Below, one piece after another: positions 62,900-64,000 of a stretch of DNA of 64,000 nt. Each line of letters starts with the position of its first letter. The first letter of the stretch is position 1. Source of the DNA: Anaerolineales bacterium UBA3499 (GTDB taxonomy: Bacteria > Chloroflexota > Anaerolineae > Anaerolineales > UBA11657); NCBI GenBank assembly GCA_002377585.1, contig DFQC01000051.1, positions 6,456 through 70,455 on the forward strand, read 5' to 3'. Position numbers and translations under genes: made by a program. Under the pieces are notes generated by a model. It did no database searches and was not told the origin of the DNA. It saw only the letters and a list, made by a program, of their open reading frames with translations.

Positions 62900-64000
62900 T
62901 CACGACTTGGACAAACTATATATTTCAACACCATCTGGTCTGACAAGAATTATGCTTTCTCCATACTCATACCACCCTGCCAAGTAAGCATGACCTAGAT
63001 TGACACTTTTGTGAACTTCGTACATATTTCCGTCAAAATTGTGGATCCAAGTTTCCACAATGATTCCAGACTCGCCTGAGACAATCAGCTGGTTGCCATT
63101 AGTAGACCACAACATTTTGGTCGGCCGAGGCCCGGGTATTGTATTGCCGTCAGTAGTAGTCGGTACAAATTCGTTTGTATCATTAAGACTAACAAACAAC
63201 AAAGGTCGATCACCACTATCTGCCACTGCCAGAATGTCATGATCGACAATCCATAATGGTTGGTCCATTACCGACATAATTGATTTATAGGAAAAATCAC
63301 TGACTTGACGCACATATTTCTGCTTAACATTCAGTACATATATCCCAGGATCAATTGACTGGCGCACAAATGCGATTTCGGTACCATCAGGAGACCATGA
63401 AAAAGCATGTCCAACATGATCAGCTAACATCCTGACTCTACCAGGACTAGTGGCAATACCTAAAGAAAAATCGTTATGGTCTGCATCAAATACTATCAAT
63501 GCAGCTCTAGCATTTGTAAAATTTGTGCTTGGGTCCCACAAGACGCGACCTACTCCATATGACCACCAACGCGTCACAACATTACTCTGATAGTCATAGG
63601 CCCAAAAATCACTGACGGACCAAATGCCGTCTGGAAGTGTATGATATTCACTTCCGGAATAAGCAAGTAGTTTAGTTTTTACATTGTAGTCCCAATAAAA
63701 ATCGTATCTAGGCGGAAATTCTTGTTTATAAAATACATCATCACTATTGATTAACAATCCTCCATTTGCACCCACAATAACAATTAAAGATGTTTCATCA
63801 TTTTCAGTATCACTATTAATTCTAAAATTTTCCAATGATGGAGGCAAAACATCAGATAAAGTACTACAGGCACCCAAAATTACCACAAATACTATACAAA
63901 TTGAAATTAACTTAAAAAAGAAAGGGGTTGATGGTGTACTCACGCCTTGAGCCAAGGCTAGTTTAGGCAGCACTTTCCATTTCGGTGATTCCTGTCTCAT
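62900..64000 (-). CDS. Beta-propeller lipoprotein, N-terminus at the window edge
   Basis: The frame reaches the last base of the window, where CAT gives an ATG; the gene could start there or lie further out. Within the visible 366 residues, a hydrophobic segment leads to the lipobox VVILGAC (Cys45). A GTG at residue 20 (63943) would give a more normal signal peptide. The rest resembles a TolB/PD40-type propeller: VRMLADHVGHAFSWSPDGTE, PRPTKMLWSTNGNQLIVSG and repeated W/Y-rich strands. It is probably an extracytoplasmic anchored protein with unknown partners. Confidence 0.7.
   Translation of the reverse strand: MRQESPKWKVLPKLALAQGVSTPSTPFFFKLISICIVFVVILGACSTLSDVLPPSLENFRINSDTENDETSLIVIVGANGGLLINSDDVFYKQEFPPRYDFYWDYNVKTKLLAYSGSEYHTLPDGIWSVSDFWAYDYQSNVVTRWWSYGVGRVLWDPSTNFTNARAALIVFDADHNDFSLGIATSPGRVRMLADHVGHAFSWSPDGTEIAFVRQSIDPGIYVLNVKQKYVRQVSDFSYKSIMSVMDQPLWIVDHDILAVADSGDRPLLFVSLNDTNEFVPTTTDGNTIPGPRPTKMLWSTNGNQLIVSGESGIIVETWIHNFDGNMYEVHKSVNLGHAYLAGWYEYGESIILVRPDGVEIYSLSKS

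Overview
The window is a gene-dense, AT-rich (about 40 % G+C by eye) stretch of bacterial chromosome with no phage, insertion sequence, CRISPR array, tRNA or rRNA. Several traits together suggest a Chloroflexota-like bacterium (perhaps a marine SAR202/Dehalococcoidia relative), but this is inference with moderate confidence: LysW-dependent lysine synthesis, an F420-type deazaflavin oxidoreductase, NP/GP-turn HlyD adaptors, a B12-dependent class II ribonucleotide reductase, SelB, and a compact dcw cluster with no DAP-pathway genes nearby.

Layout. 1-342: 3' end of glmS. 368-5658 (minus): three-part ABC export system (adaptor, ATPase, MacB-like permease) followed by folD. 5851-8104 (minus): F420-type oxidoreductase plus a DrrAB-like ABC exporter. 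8105-17705 (plus): a regulated leader and a ten-gene lysine operon running lysW-X-Y-Z-J, homocitrate synthase, lysT-U, homoisocitrate dehydrogenase, lysK. 17814-21297: a small membrane protein, an orphan response regulator with a PP2C phosphatase, and an M20 dipeptidase. 21552-29854 (plus): mscS, then the origin-type block rpmH-rnpA-yidD-(PQQ lipoprotein)-yidC-jag-parA-parB and an amidohydrolase; dnaA is not here. 29942-33088 (minus): selB and a coiled-coil protein. 33206-35545 (plus): two glycosyltransferases. 35552-39262 (minus): three antiporter-like membrane subunits resembling HyfB/HyfE/HyfF. 39398-40264: YceI lipoprotein. 40358-43372 (minus): nrdR-nrdJ. 43678-62149 (minus): the division and cell-wall cluster mraZ-rsmH-(sORF)-ftsL-ftsI-murF-mraY-(small ORF)-murD-ftsW-murG-cvpA-murCB-ddl-ftsQ-ftsA-ftsZ. 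62523-64000 (minus): a CsaA-like tRNA-binding protein and a beta-propeller lipoprotein.

The most striking observation is the lysine operon leader. Between 8314 and 8480 there is a Shine-Dalgarno sequence, a 22-codon ORF with four Lys codons within six codons, and two mutually exclusive hairpins: a 9-bp antiterminator whose 5' strand lies in the last leader codons, and an 8-bp terminator ending in seven T. This has the architecture of trp/his-type ribosome-mediated attenuation, applied to alpha-aminoadipate lysine biosynthesis.

Other signals worth attention are a four-repeat MraZ operator over the dcw promoter, an unannotated 34-residue hydrophobic ORF with a near-perfect ribosome binding site between rsmH and ftsL, a MurC-MurB fusion, FtsZ with a long N-terminal extension and a second internal start signal, a FolD with a roughly 65-residue insertion, an antiporter-like module lacking usual proton-channel residues, leaderless-looking promoters, and two long perfect palindromes in regulatory gaps.
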